A DNA stretch of 64,000 bases, from positions 79,724-143,723 of the forward strand of contig CP051546.1 of assembly GCA_012837155.1 (NCBI GenBank), in the 5' to 3' direction. This DNA comes from Flavobacterium sp. (GTDB lineage Bacteria > Bacteroidota > Bacteroidia > Flavobacteriales > Flavobacteriaceae). A program made the position numbers and the translations under genes. Position 1 is the stretch's first letter. Each line of letters opens with the position of its first letter. Below the pieces are notes generated by a model. That model worked only from the letters and a program-made list of their open reading frames with translations. It did not search any database and was not told where the DNA came from. Below, piece by piece: positions 46,249-55,635 of the stretch.

Positions 46249-47040
46249 CTAATTTTTAGATTTTCCTTTAAACTCGGCTTTTCTTTTCTCTAAAAAAGCA
46301 GTTGTACCTTCTTTAAAATCTTCGGTAGCAAAGCATGCACCAAAAGCCTTAATTTCAACCTCAAATCCATTTATGCCAGACCTAAAATTGGCATTTACAG
46401 CTTCGATGGCTTTAGAAATAGCAACGGGAGAATTTTTCATGATTCGGGTGGCAAGCGTCGTATAAGTGGCGTATAAATCGGCTTGTGGCACGACATGATT
46501 CACTAATCCGTAGCTTTTGGCAGTTTCAGCATCAATCATCCCTGCGGTCATCATCATTTCCATAGCGCGTCCTTTGCCCACGAGTTGGGGCAAACGTTGC
46601 GTTCCTCCGTAACCAGGAATTACGCCAAGCGAAGTTTCTGGCAAACCCATTTTGGCATTATCAGAAGCGATTCTGAAATGACAAGCCATCGCTAATTCTA
46701 GTCCACCGCCAAGCGCAAAACCATTGATGGCGGCAATTACTGGCGTTTTCATATTTTCGATAAAATCGAATAAGAGTTGTTGTCCTTTTGCTGCTAATTG
46801 AGCTCCTTCGTTTTCTGAAAAATGAGCAAATTCCGAAATATCGGCACCAGCGACAAAAGCTTTTTCGCCGCTTCCTGTGATGATGATTACTCGAATTTCG
46901 GGATTTTCATCGACTATGGCTAAGGTGTCATGCAGCTCTTGAATTGTAGCTCGGTTGAGGGCATTTAATTTTTCGGGGCGATTGATAAAAATAGTAGCAA
47001 TCCCTTTTTCATGTTCCAATATAATATTTTCCGGTGCCAT
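46249..47040 (-). CDS. enoyl-CoA hydratase/isomerase family protein
   Basis: 263 residues. The crotonase oxyanion-hole region AAINGFALGGGLELAMACHF lies around residues 95-115, with the catalytic Glu positions in PETSLGVIPGYGGTQRL. It likely hydrates trans-2-enoyl-CoA in beta-oxidation or a related pathway. It lies 11 bases after the histidine kinase on the same strand. Confidence 0.9.
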   Translation of the reverse strand: MAPENIILEHEKGIATIFINRPEKLNALNRATIQELHDTLAIVDENPEIRVIIITGSGEKAFVAGADISEFAHFSENEGAQLAAKGQQLLFDFIENMKTPVIAAINGFALGGGLELAMACHFRIASDNAKMGLPETSLGVIPGYGGTQRLPQLVGKGRAMEMMMTAGMIDAETAKSYGLVNHVVPQADLYATYTTLATRIMKNSPVAISKAIEAVNANFRSGINGFEVEIKAFGACFATEDFKEGTTAFLEKRKAEFKGKSKN

Positions 47041-47051
47041 AACTTTTAATT

Positions 47052-48523
47052 TTATTGATTGATTATAGGAAGCGAAACGGTAAAAGTTGTCCCTTTTCCT
47101 TTTTGAGATTCAAGCGTAATTGTTCCTTTGTAGTTTTCGATTATGTTTTTTATGATTCCTAGACCCAATCCCATTCCGCTAGTTTTTGTGGTAAATTTAG
47201 GTTCGAAAATTCGAGAAAAATCTTCGTTTAAAATCCCAATTCCATTGTCGGTAACGGTAATTAGAACCGTACTATTTTCTTTTCTTATGCTAACTACTAT
47301 TGCTTTGTTTCCTGATTTTCGGGAATAGATTGAATGGCATTTTTGACTAAATTGGTAATGATTCGAATCAGTTGTGTTCGGTCGATTTTCGAAATAATCT
47401 CTTGTTCTTCTGCTTCAAAATGAATGTATTCTTCATTAAAAATATCCATCGTTAGTTCGACAACATCAACCACATTTAAGGTTTCGTTTTGTTGTGCTGG
47501 CATCGAAGCAAAATTAGAAAATGCCGAAGCTACTGCGCTCATCGTGTCGATTTGCTGTATCAAGGTTTCCGAATAATCTTTTAGCTTTTGCTTTAAATTA
47601 GGGTCACTTGAATCGAATTTTCTTTGAAAACTTTGTACGGTTAATCGCATGGGCGTAAGCGGATTTTTAATTTCATGCGCCACTTGTTTTGCCATTTCCT
47701 GCCAAGCTTCTTCACGCTCGCTTTGGGCTAATTTCAAGGCACTTTCTTCGAGCTCGTCGACCATTGCGTTGTATGCTTTTATCAAAAGATTAATTTCCTT
47801 ACTACTAGCTTCAAGGACAATTTTTTCGTTTTTCTGATTCAAACTCGTTTCGCTTAATTTATCTGAAATAGTCTTTAGCGATTTTGTGATATAAGACGAA
47901 AGAAGATAAGCGACCCCAAAAGCAACTAAAAGCATAAACGTATAAACCTGCGCTAATCGTACCAAGAAATTTTGCAATTCTGTTTGATAATAACTATCGT
48001 CTTCTACATAGGGCAAATTTAATATCCCCAAAGGTTTAAACTTATCATCTTTTATCAAACTATACGACGAACGGTTCTTTTTTCCGTCGATGGTTTTAAT
48101 GTCGACATATCGTTTTTCGATAGAAGACTGAACGAGTTTGATGATGTATTTTGGAATTGGAGGCGAAACAGGATCAATCGAAAATCTAGATTTCGAAGAT
48201 TTTAAAAGTCTTCCATCTAGACTATAAATATTAATTTCAAGGTTGTGAATGTCTGATAATTCGTGAACTTTATCCTTAAATATCAGCGAGAGATTAGCTG
48301 GTGTAAGCGGATAGGTTGTGTTCGAAAGTACATAATTAATATTTTCTTTTATGGCATCTTCCTTACGATCTAACCTTTCTTGATGATATTGTTTTGCTTC
48401 ATTTTTGAATTGAAAAATTGAAATAGTTGCCAGCAATGCCGAGGCCACAATTATTAATACAATCATCGAAAGGAAAATCCTGATTCGCAAAGAAAGTGTT
48501 GATATCTTGAAGCTTTTAAGCAT
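47052..48523 (-). CDS. membrane sensor histidine kinase, frame broken by one base
   Basis: An N-terminal membrane helix, a periplasmic sensor region, a second helix (VYTFMLLVAFGVAYLLSSYI) and a HAMP linker lead to the HisKA box MAKQVAHEIKNPLTPMRL with the phosphoacceptor His. The open frame stops after SIPENQETKQ at 47297. Restoring one A in GAAAC near 47312 gives ENKAIVVSIRKEN, then VTDNGIGI and GMGLGLGIIKNIIENY of the ATPase domain, ending at 47052 (about 490 residues). NtrY-like. No response regulator is adjacent, so partner and signal are unknown. Confidence 0.88.
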
Positions 48524-48561
48524 AGTGTTCTGTATTTAGTAATTGGTGTTCCGTTTAATCC

Positions 48562-49116
48562 CTAATCACTATTTTTTTCTCTTATTCGTTTATAAAATTT
48601 AAACCCTAACATGATTAAAACGGAAAATAACACAATCCCTACAACGCCATAAATCCAGTTGAAGGCATTTTTTAGAATGACCAAAAACACTACGGCAAAT
48701 AAGATAATTGTAGCCACTTCGTTCCACAATCGCATATAATTTGTGGAGTATTTTACGCTGTCATTTTGCAATTCCTTGAATATCCTATGGCATTTATAAT
48801 GGTACAAATACAGCGCAAAAACAAAGCCAAGTTTCACTTGCATCCAAGGCATCAGCAACCAAGCATTTCCTACTTGGGTAAAAAGCAGCATCCAAAAAGC
48901 AAAAATACTAGCTAAAATTGCGCTGGGCCAAGTGATAATATACCACAAACGATAGGTCATAATTTTGTATTGTTTTTGCAAAATTTCCTTTTCGGGCGAC
49001 GGTTTATCGTTGGCCTCGATTTGGTAAACAAACAATCGAACAATATAAAAAAGTCCCGCAAACCAAGTGATGACAAAGATAAGATGAAGCGATTTGAGGT
49101 AGTTGTAGAGTTCCAT
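48562..49116 (-). CDS. hemJ: HemJ-type protoporphyrinogen oxidase / CopD-like membrane protein
   Basis: 184 residues with four or five membrane segments. HLIFVITWFAGLFYIVRLFVY at the start and MPWMQVKLGFVFALYLYHY in the middle match the HemJ family, where His and Lys are functionally important. HemJ oxidises protoporphyrinogen IX; alternative CopD annotation is common. Context favours HemJ: hemH and the rest of the haem pathway lie immediately upstream, and no hemG or hemY is in the window. Confidence 0.78.
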   Translation of the reverse strand: MELYNYLKSLHLIFVITWFAGLFYIVRLFVYQIEANDKPSPEKEILQKQYKIMTYRLWYIITWPSAILASIFAFWMLLFTQVGNAWLLMPWMQVKLGFVFALYLYHYKCHRIFKELQNDSVKYSTNYMRLWNEVATIILFAVVFLVILKNAFNWIYGVVGIVLFSVLIMLGFKFYKRIREKNSD

Positions 49117-49137
49117 TTAATTGAGTGAATTTATAAT

Positions 49138-50005
49138 TTATTCTTCTTCAATGATTTTTTTAAATCTAATGTGATGAATTTCTTTTAATAAAGAAGTGTT
49201 AGATTTGATGATTTTTGCATCAATATTTAACATAAATTCCTTGTACCGATTATACGTATAGCTAAATCCAGCTTCCTCTAAAAGCTTTTTTATAGCTTCT
49301 GTTTTCTCTTCGTCTTTAACACTAAAACTTAATGTAGAAGTTGGTTTCATTCTTTTATGCAGCCAATATGCGTTTTTTTCCATCAATGTTTATACTGACA
49401 TAACTTTGGGTAAAACCTATATTTATCTTACTGTCTTGTTCTTTATAAATTTCGATTAATTCTTTTGCGTTTGTATGTACCCAAGGCGCATCATTTGTCC
49501 AAGTTGCTTCATTTACAACTTTTACATCTTCTTCATTTTCTTCAGGTTCGAGATAAATATCTATTATTTTTGTAAAGTTCAATATTTTTTCTCCGCCTAC
49601 TTCGAGTAAATCTGCTTGAACAGCAATCATTGGAATATTCAAACTCATTAATTGGATTACGTTGAAATATCTTCTGTCAAAAGATTCAGCAACTAACACA
49701 CAAAAATGTTGTCTTTGGGGGTATTTTCTTTTTTCATTGTCCCAATATTCAATCGAGCGAATGATGTGCGAAGGGTCAGTTTCTCCAAGCATAACTTCAA
49801 CTTCATACATTGAATTCTGCTCAGGGTCTTTTAAAAGAATATCAAGTCTTCCACCACTTGATTGTTTCTTTTCTTTATTTACAGGAACTAAATTTCCAAG
49901 TCCAAGAACTTTTGGATTGTCGTAAATTATATCTTGTAACCAATATTCATCTTTTCCTGCACTTCGGATAAAGATTTTCTTTCCTATTTTAATTTCGTTT
50001 TCCAA
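49138..50005 (-). CDS. PD-(D/E)XK-like accessory protein, frame broken by one base
   Basis: The first frame (216 residues) has GGRLDILLKD and, after a strand, YEVEVMLGETD, a pattern like a PD-(D/E)XK nuclease core with Asp and ExE. It ends near 49355 at DGKKRILAA. With one more A in the A-run near 49377 it continues into NAYWLHKRMKPTSTLSFSVK and on to 49138 (about 289 residues). Function unknown; restriction-like DNA cleavage is only a possibility. It lies 11 bases after hemH and 21 before hemJ, interrupting haem genes. Confidence 0.6.
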
Positions 50006-50016
50006 TGTCTTAATTT

Positions 50017-51033
50017 TTATTTACTTCCCCATTCATTTATCCAATTTCCTACAACGCCACACCATTCCTCATCATCATTCATACAAGGAATTGCCAAGAA
50101 ATTTTCGCCACCGTGTTCTTTGAATTGATGATTGGCTTCCATGGCGATTTCCTCTAATGTTTCCAAGCAATCAGCGACAAAAGCTGGCGTTACAACTGCT
50201 AAATTCTTGATGCCTTTTTCGGGCATTTTATTCACTTCGACATCTGTATAAGGTTCCAGCCATTTATCGCCAGCCAAACGCGATTGAAAAGTTTGACTGT
50301 ACTTCCCCTCAGGAATTTCAAGCAATTTTGCAACTTGTTTTGTAGTCTCATAACATTGATGGCGGTAACAAAATTCGTGTGCCGGCGAAGGAGTGTTGCA
50401 ACAAGAACCGTCGATTTTACAATGCGATTTGGTTACATCTGTTTTGCGAATATGGCGCTCCGGAAGGCCATGATACGAAAACAAAAGATGGTCATAATCG
50501 TATCCTTCTAAATGTTTTTTTATAGAATTTGCCAATGCTTTGATGTAATCGGGTTTATTATAAAACGCAGGAACAATTGTGAATTTCATTTCGGGAAAAT
50601 GTTTTTTACGCATTTCTTCCGCCATTTCTATAACCGTCGTTGTAGATGACATGGCGTGATGTGGATACAGTGGAAACAACAATACTTCGGTTACGCCTTG
50701 ATCCGCTAATTCTTGTAATCCTGATAAAATAGAGGGCGCACCATAACGCATCGACAATGAAACGGGTAATTTGACCAATTTTTTTACCTTTTCGTGCATT
50801 CTTTTCGAAAGGACAACAAGAGGAGAACCATCTTTCCACCAGATTTTTTTGTAAGCTTCAGCTGATTTTTCTGGTCTTTTTCTTAAAATGATGCCGCGAA
50901 CTAAAAATGCTCGTAATAGAAACGGAACGTCGATTACGTATTTGTCCATTAAAAATTCGTCTAAATAGGTTTTAACATCTTTTGGTTCTGGACTTTTCGG
51001 AGAACCGAGATTGACTAATAATACTCCTTTCAT
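50017..51033 (-). CDS. hemH: ferrochelatase
   Basis: 338 residues. Starts KGVLLVNLGSPKSPEPKDV; the catalytic His is in FSYHGLPERHIRK, and FVADCLETLEEI with the second acidic site follows. It inserts Fe(II) into protoporphyrin IX, the last step to haem. A cysteine-containing CKIDGSCCNTP segment sits in the middle. An AraC regulator gene is 90 bases upstream on the same strand. Confidence 0.96.
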   Translation of the reverse strand: MKGVLLVNLGSPKSPEPKDVKTYLDEFLMDKYVIDVPFLLRAFLVRGIILRKRPEKSAEAYKKIWWKDGSPLVVLSKRMHEKVKKLVKLPVSLSMRYGAPSILSGLQELADQGVTEVLLFPLYPHHAMSSTTTVIEMAEEMRKKHFPEMKFTIVPAFYNKPDYIKALANSIKKHLEGYDYDHLLFSYHGLPERHIRKTDVTKSHCKIDGSCCNTPSPAHEFCYRHQCYETTKQVAKLLEIPEGKYSQTFQSRLAGDKWLEPYTDVEVNKMPEKGIKNLAVVTPAFVADCLETLEEIAMEANHQFKEHGGENFLAIPCMNDDEEWCGVVGNWINEWGSK

Positions 51034-51124
51034 TGTATGTTTTTTTTTGATAAAAGTAATTTAAACTTACTTTTTGTTTTTTGTATTTAACTCTTTTTTA
51101 AATTTTGTTTAGTCGTTAAAAAGA

Positions 51125-51997
51125 CTACATATTTGGATTAATGGCCATCAAATATTTTTTTGGTGTGGTACCAAATTTCTTTTTGAAAGCGGCAATAAAA
51201 TGACTTCCTGTACTGTAACCAATTTTTAAACCCACTTCGTTTACGTTATAAGAACCGCTGTCGAGTAATTTTCGAGCCGAATCCATTTTATAATCAAATA
51301 AAAAACCATAAACAGTATCGCCATAAATTTGTTTAAATCCCATTTTGAGTTTCTTCAAAGTCAGACCAATTTCATCGGCTAATTCCTGTAATCCTGGAGG
51401 TTCGGCCATATTGGCTAGAATGATTTCCTTGGCTTTTTTAATTTTCAATACATTTTCTTCGTCAATCAAAAACGGACATTGTTCTGCATTTGGGTCTTCG
51501 GTTCGATTAAAATACAAGCTCAATAATTCGTATCCCTTTCCTTTATAATAGAGATTTTTTATGGATGGATGTAAATTGTAATGAAACAATTGACTCAAAA
51601 CAATTGCCATCGAAGGACTTATATCGCCCTCTTTATAATATTTTTTATCCTTGTTGTCTTCGCTCAAAAAAGTGACATAATTAGCCTCGGAAGAAAATAA
51701 ATTATGAAATTTTTGGATAGAAATAATAACCGAAATTACCCAAGAATTTGGCTCTATTTCTAGATTTAAAGGAAGCTCTTTTTGCGGATTGTAGAGCAAG
51801 AGTGATTTTTCCTCCCTTAAATCTAAAGTATAATTTCCTTGGTTAAAAATAAATTTTGCTTTCCCTTTCAGCCCAAAGTGAAACTGGATTAAGCCACTTT
51901 TGACTTCACGCTGGGTGTAAAAAACTTCATCACTATTGTTTTCAAAACGGAGTAGGGTAAAATCGTCTTCAATTGTTATAATATCTCGAGAACTCAT
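51125..51997 (-). CDS. AraC-family transcriptional regulator
   Basis: About 290 residues from the ATG at 51995-51997 (MSSRDIITIEDDFTLLRF). A cupin-like N-terminal sensing half precedes two C-terminal helix-turn-helix units: LQELADEIGLTLKKLKMGFK and VNEVGLKIGYSTGSHFIAAF, followed by KKKFGTTPKKY. It stands divergent from hemA and upstream of hemH, so it is a reasonable candidate regulator of haem genes; the effector is unknown. Confidence 0.88.
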   Translation of the reverse strand: MSSRDIITIEDDFTLLRFENNSDEVFYTQREVKSGLIQFHFGLKGKAKFIFNQGNYTLDLREEKSLLLYNPQKELPLNLEIEPNSWVISVIISIQKFHNLFSSEANYVTFLSEDNKDKKYYKEGDISPSMAIVLSQLFHYNLHPSIKNLYYKGKGYELLSLYFNRTEDPNAEQCPFLIDEENVLKIKKAKEIILANMAEPPGLQELADEIGLTLKKLKMGFKQIYGDTVYGFLFDYKMDSARKLLDSGSYNVNEVGLKIGYSTGSHFIAAFKKKFGTTPKKYLMAINPNM

Positions 51998-52189
51998 TGC
52001 GACATTTTTTATTGGTAAATATGACAAATATCAGGTTTTTGTTTTTAAAAAACTGGTATTTTTGTTTTTGAAAAGCCTAATTTCATTGCAAAAATAATGT
52101 TTTTTACTAGAAAAATTTTATTTATCAATAAAAATCATTCGGCGATACAAAAAGTACTTTTAGCGTTACTTTAATAGAAACCTTAATTA

Positions 52190-52197
52190 TAAATTTG
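52190..52197 (+). promoter_or_regulatory. putative -7 element of hemA
   Basis: TAAATTTG matches TAnnTTTG, 26 bases before the hemA start. The divergent spacer 51998-52223 would also hold AraC-family binding sites, but none can be named. Confidence 0.4.
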
Positions 52198-52223
52198 TCG
52201 GACGCATCAGAAAAAGATTATTT

Positions 52224-53528
52224 ATGGAGAATCTAAATTTATCAAAACATAAAACTTTCTACTCCATTGGGTTGAGTTACAAGAAGGCTGATGCCGAAGT
52301 TAGAGGGAAATTCAGTCTAGACGCCAAAGCAAAAACAAGCGCTTTGCTTCAAGCCAAAGAAAGCGGAATAGAAAGTTTAATCATAACTTCTACTTGCAAT
52401 CGCACGGAAATATATGGGTATGCAGAACATCCTTTTCAATTAATTAAGTTGATTTGCGACAACAGCAATGGCACCGTTGAAGAATTTCAGAAAGTGGGAT
52501 TTGTATATAAAAATCAAGAAGCTATCAACCACATGTTTCGAGTAGGAACAGGTCTAGACAGCCAAATTCTGGGAGATTTTGAAATTATTGGACAAATAAA
52601 AACCAGTTTTGAGGAATCAAGATCGTTAGGTTTAATCAATGCTTTTTTAGATCGGTTAATTAACACTGTTATTCAAACTAGCAAAAGAATAAAAAATGAA
52701 ACCGAAATTAGTTCGGGAGCAACCTCAGTATCTTTTGCGGCAGTTCAATACATAATGAAAAGCATTGAGGATATTGGAAATAAAAACATTCTGCTTTTTG
52801 GAACAGGAGAAATAGGTCGAAATACCTGTGAAAACTTGGTAAAACACACCAAAAACGAAAAAATTACCCTAATAAACAGAACTAAAAGCACCGCCGAAAT
52901 ATTGGCCGGAAAACTTAATTTAGTGGTAAAAGAATACGCTAATTTGCATCAGGAATTACAAAAAGCTGACGTTTTAGTTGTGGCAACTGGAGCACACAAT
53001 CCAACAATCGACAAAGCTATTCTGAATCTAAAAAAGCCCCTGCTAATTTTGGATTTATCCATTCCAAAAAATGTGCATGAAAATGTTAAGGATTTAAAAG
53101 AAGTAACCTTAATTCACATGGATCATTTGTCGCAAATGACTGATGACACGCTCGAAAGAAGAAAACAGCATATTCCCGCTGCCGAAGCCATTATTGAGGA
53201 TATGAAATTAGAGCTTAACGTTTGGATGAATGGACGAAAATTTGCACCAACTATTCAAGCATTAAAAGCAAAATTGAATGACATTGTAGCTAATGAGCTG
53301 ACTTTTCAACGTAAAAAATTATCGAATTTTGATGAAGAACAAGCCGAATTAATTGGCTCTAGAATCATTCAAAAAATTACCAATCATTTTGCCAATCACC
53401 TGAAAGATGAAAACATTTCGGTTGATGAGAGTATCGAATGGATTGAGAAAGTATTTCAAATTGGCTTTTCGACTCCCAAAAAAGAAATTTCAATCGTTGA
53501 AGAAAAATACAAGATTACCTTATCATAA
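52224..53528 (+). CDS. hemA: glutamyl-tRNA reductase
   Basis: 434 residues. The catalytic Cys is in ITSTCNRTEIYGY at about residue 54. The Rossmann region is LLFGTGEIGRNTCENL with INRTKSTAE, and a C-terminal dimerisation helix follows. It reduces Glu-tRNA to glutamate-1-semialdehyde, the first committed step of the C5 haem route. First gene of the hemA-hemC-(DUF1016)-hemD-hemE-hemF-hemB series. Confidence 0.97.
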   Translation: MENLNLSKHKTFYSIGLSYKKADAEVRGKFSLDAKAKTSALLQAKESGIESLIITSTCNRTEIYGYAEHPFQLIKLICDNSNGTVEEFQKVGFVYKNQEAINHMFRVGTGLDSQILGDFEIIGQIKTSFEESRSLGLINAFLDRLINTVIQTSKRIKNETEISSGATSVSFAAVQYIMKSIEDIGNKNILLFGTGEIGRNTCENLVKHTKNEKITLINRTKSTAEILAGKLNLVVKEYANLHQELQKADVLVVATGAHNPTIDKAILNLKKPLLILDLSIPKNVHENVKDLKEVTLIHMDHLSQMTDDTLERRKQHIPAAEAIIEDMKLELNVWMNGRKFAPTIQALKAKLNDIVANELTFQRKKLSNFDEEQAELIGSRIIQKITNHFANHLKDENISVDESIEWIEKVFQIGFSTPKKEISIVEEKYKITLS

Positions 53529-53582
53529 TAACAATCTAAATGAACCTTAATATCTGATGGTTTATAAAAAAGAAAAGGTTTA

Positions 53583-54506
53583 ATGGATTCAAAAAAAACA
53601 ATTCGAATTGGAACGCGCGATAGCGAATTAGCACTTTGGCAAGCCCATACAGTTCAAAAAAAATTAAACGATTTAGGTTATAAAACCGAAATTATTGCCG
53701 TAAAATCTCAAGGCGACATCCTTCTTGACAAACCACTTTACGAACTTGGCATCACAGGAATTTTCACAAAAACTTTAGACATTGCCATGATAAATGGTCA
53801 AGTCGATATTGCGGTTCATTCGATGAAAGACGTGCCAACGGCTTTGCCTATTGGAATTATTCAAGCGGCAGTCCTAGAAAGAGCCAATACTTTGGATATT
53901 TTAGTTCACAAAGGAAATCTTGATTTCCTTCAAGAAAAAGGAATCATCGCCACCGGAAGTTTGCGTCGTCAAGCGCAATGGCTGCACAAATACCCAAATC
54001 ACACCGTTGTTGATTTGCGTGGGAACGTGAATACGCGAATGCAAAAACTGAACGAAAGCGATTGGAACGGAGCTGTTTTTGCCGCTGCCGGACTCGAACG
54101 CATCAATTTAAAACCAACGGATTTTATCGATTTAGATTGGATGATTCCAGCGCCTGCGCAAGGCGCAATGGTCATTGTGGCGATGCAAAACGATGCTTTT
54201 TGTCAAGAGGCTACAGCTAAATTAAATCATAAGGAAACCGAAATTTGTACCCAAATTGAAAGACAATTTCTAAAAACACTCGAAGGCGGTTGTACAGCCC
54301 CAATTGGTGCTTTGGCAAAAATAAATAACAACGAAATCCATTTTATTGGAAATTTATTTTCCATCGACGGGAAAGAAAAACTGGAAATCGAAAGAACCAT
54401 TTCATTAGACAATTGGACTGATTTTGGAAAAAATTGTGCCAATGAAATTTTAGAAAAAGGCGGAGCAGCTTTGATGAAAAGCATTAAAGAAATCTTGAAA
54501 AAATAA
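53583..54506 (+). CDS. hemC: hydroxymethylbilane synthase
   Basis: 307 residues. RIGTRDSELALWQAH at the start, HSMKDVPTALP in the middle and the dipyrromethane-binding Cys in LEGGCTAPIGALA near residue 240. It polymerises four porphobilinogens. It begins 54 bases after hemA. hemD would normally follow at once; here a nuclease gene intervenes. Confidence 0.97.
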   Translation: MDSKKTIRIGTRDSELALWQAHTVQKKLNDLGYKTEIIAVKSQGDILLDKPLYELGITGIFTKTLDIAMINGQVDIAVHSMKDVPTALPIGIIQAAVLERANTLDILVHKGNLDFLQEKGIIATGSLRRQAQWLHKYPNHTVVDLRGNVNTRMQKLNESDWNGAVFAAAGLERINLKPTDFIDLDWMIPAPAQGAMVIVAMQNDAFCQEATAKLNHKETEICTQIERQFLKTLEGGCTAPIGALAKINNNEIHFIGNLFSIDGKEKLEIERTISLDNWTDFGKNCANEILEKGGAALMKSIKEILKK

Positions 54507-54518
54507 TACAAAATCCTC

Positions 54519-54546
54519 TCAGCATTCTATCTACAAAAATACTTTT
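54519..54546 (+). repeat. 28-bp direct repeat, left copy (duplicate of hemD start)
   Basis: These 28 bases, beginning TCAGCATTCTATC, are identical to 55649-55676, which encode hemD residues 5-14. The left copy lies 12 bases after the hemC stop and has no coding role, so it is a remnant or duplication of the hemD 5' end. Confidence 0.93.
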
Positions 54547-54562
54547 CATCGATTAGATAATT

Positions 54563-55633
54563 ATGACCCAATTGAACAAAAATATTTTACCAGAAGCTTA
54601 CAACGAATTTCTTTCGGATGTGGCTACTGCTGTTCAACAACATCGGGTGCAAGCGATACAATCAGTGCAAACTATTTCGAACCAACTCTATTGGAACATA
54701 GGCGAATTGATTATCAAAAAGCAATCTGAATTTGGTTGGGGGGAAGTCGGTAATTTTAATGTTAAGCCGAGATTTACCGCGGTTAATTGGAGAAGGGGTA
54801 AGTTGGTCTCCTCGAAATCTTCAGTTTATGAAGCAATTAGTTGCCGAATATTCAAATGTGAAACCGTCGGTTTCACATTTGGAATATGTAAAAAAATTAG
54901 TTTTAAATACCCCTTGGAAGCATACTATTTTGATTCTTCAAAAGGTAAAAGACCCCAAAGCTCGTGTCTTTTATTTGGAACAAATCGTCAAAAACAGATA
55001 TAGTAATACAGTGTTATTACATCAAATTAAGGCAAATGCTTACGAACATTATACAACAAAACCGGCACAGCATAATTTTGCAAAAGCCTTGCCTGAACAT
55101 TTTCAGGAACAAGCACGAGAAAGCATAAAAAGTGTTTATAGTCTTGACTTTTTAGACATTAATAAGCCAGTTACCGAAAGAGCATTAGAAAACACAATGG
55201 TCGAAAACGTAAAGCGACTGATGCTAGAATTGGGTTATGGTTTTTGTTTTATTGGTAACCAATACCGACTTTCATTAGGAGAAAAAGACTATTATATCGA
55301 TTTGCTTTTTATCATAGAATTTTAAAATGCTTGGTGGCTGTAGAATTGAAAGTAGTCGAATTTGAACCTGAATTTGTGGGCAAACTTGATTTCTACTTGC
55401 AATTAATGGACGAACAATTAAAACAGTTGGATGACCAACCCAGTATCGGAATTTTGCTGGTTCCGTATAAAAATCATTTGGAAGTAGAATATACTTTGCG
55501 CAATGCAAATAAGCCAATAGGAGTTGCCGAATATTATCTTAGCAAACAATTGCCAGAAGAATTTATCGGAAAATTACCAACATCAGAACAATTTCAAAGC
55601 ATCTTGATAGCCGAAATTAAAACAAAGAAATAG
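54563..55633 (+). CDS. DUF1016 / YhcG-family PD-(D/E)XK nuclease, frame broken twice
   Basis: The corrected protein is about 357 residues. N-terminal DUF1016 helices (YWNIGELIIKKQSEFGWG) are followed after a six-G run at 54739-54744 (one G too many) by LSRDLPRLIGEGVSWSPRNL. The nuclease core has YYIDLLF then VAVELK, the D...ExK pattern, joined only if one T is added near 55308. It ends in PSIGILLVPYKNHLEVEYTL. Family members occur near restriction and mobile genes; role unknown. It lies between hemC and hemD, flanked by a 28-bp direct repeat from hemD. Confidence 0.85.
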
Positions 55634-55635
55634 AA

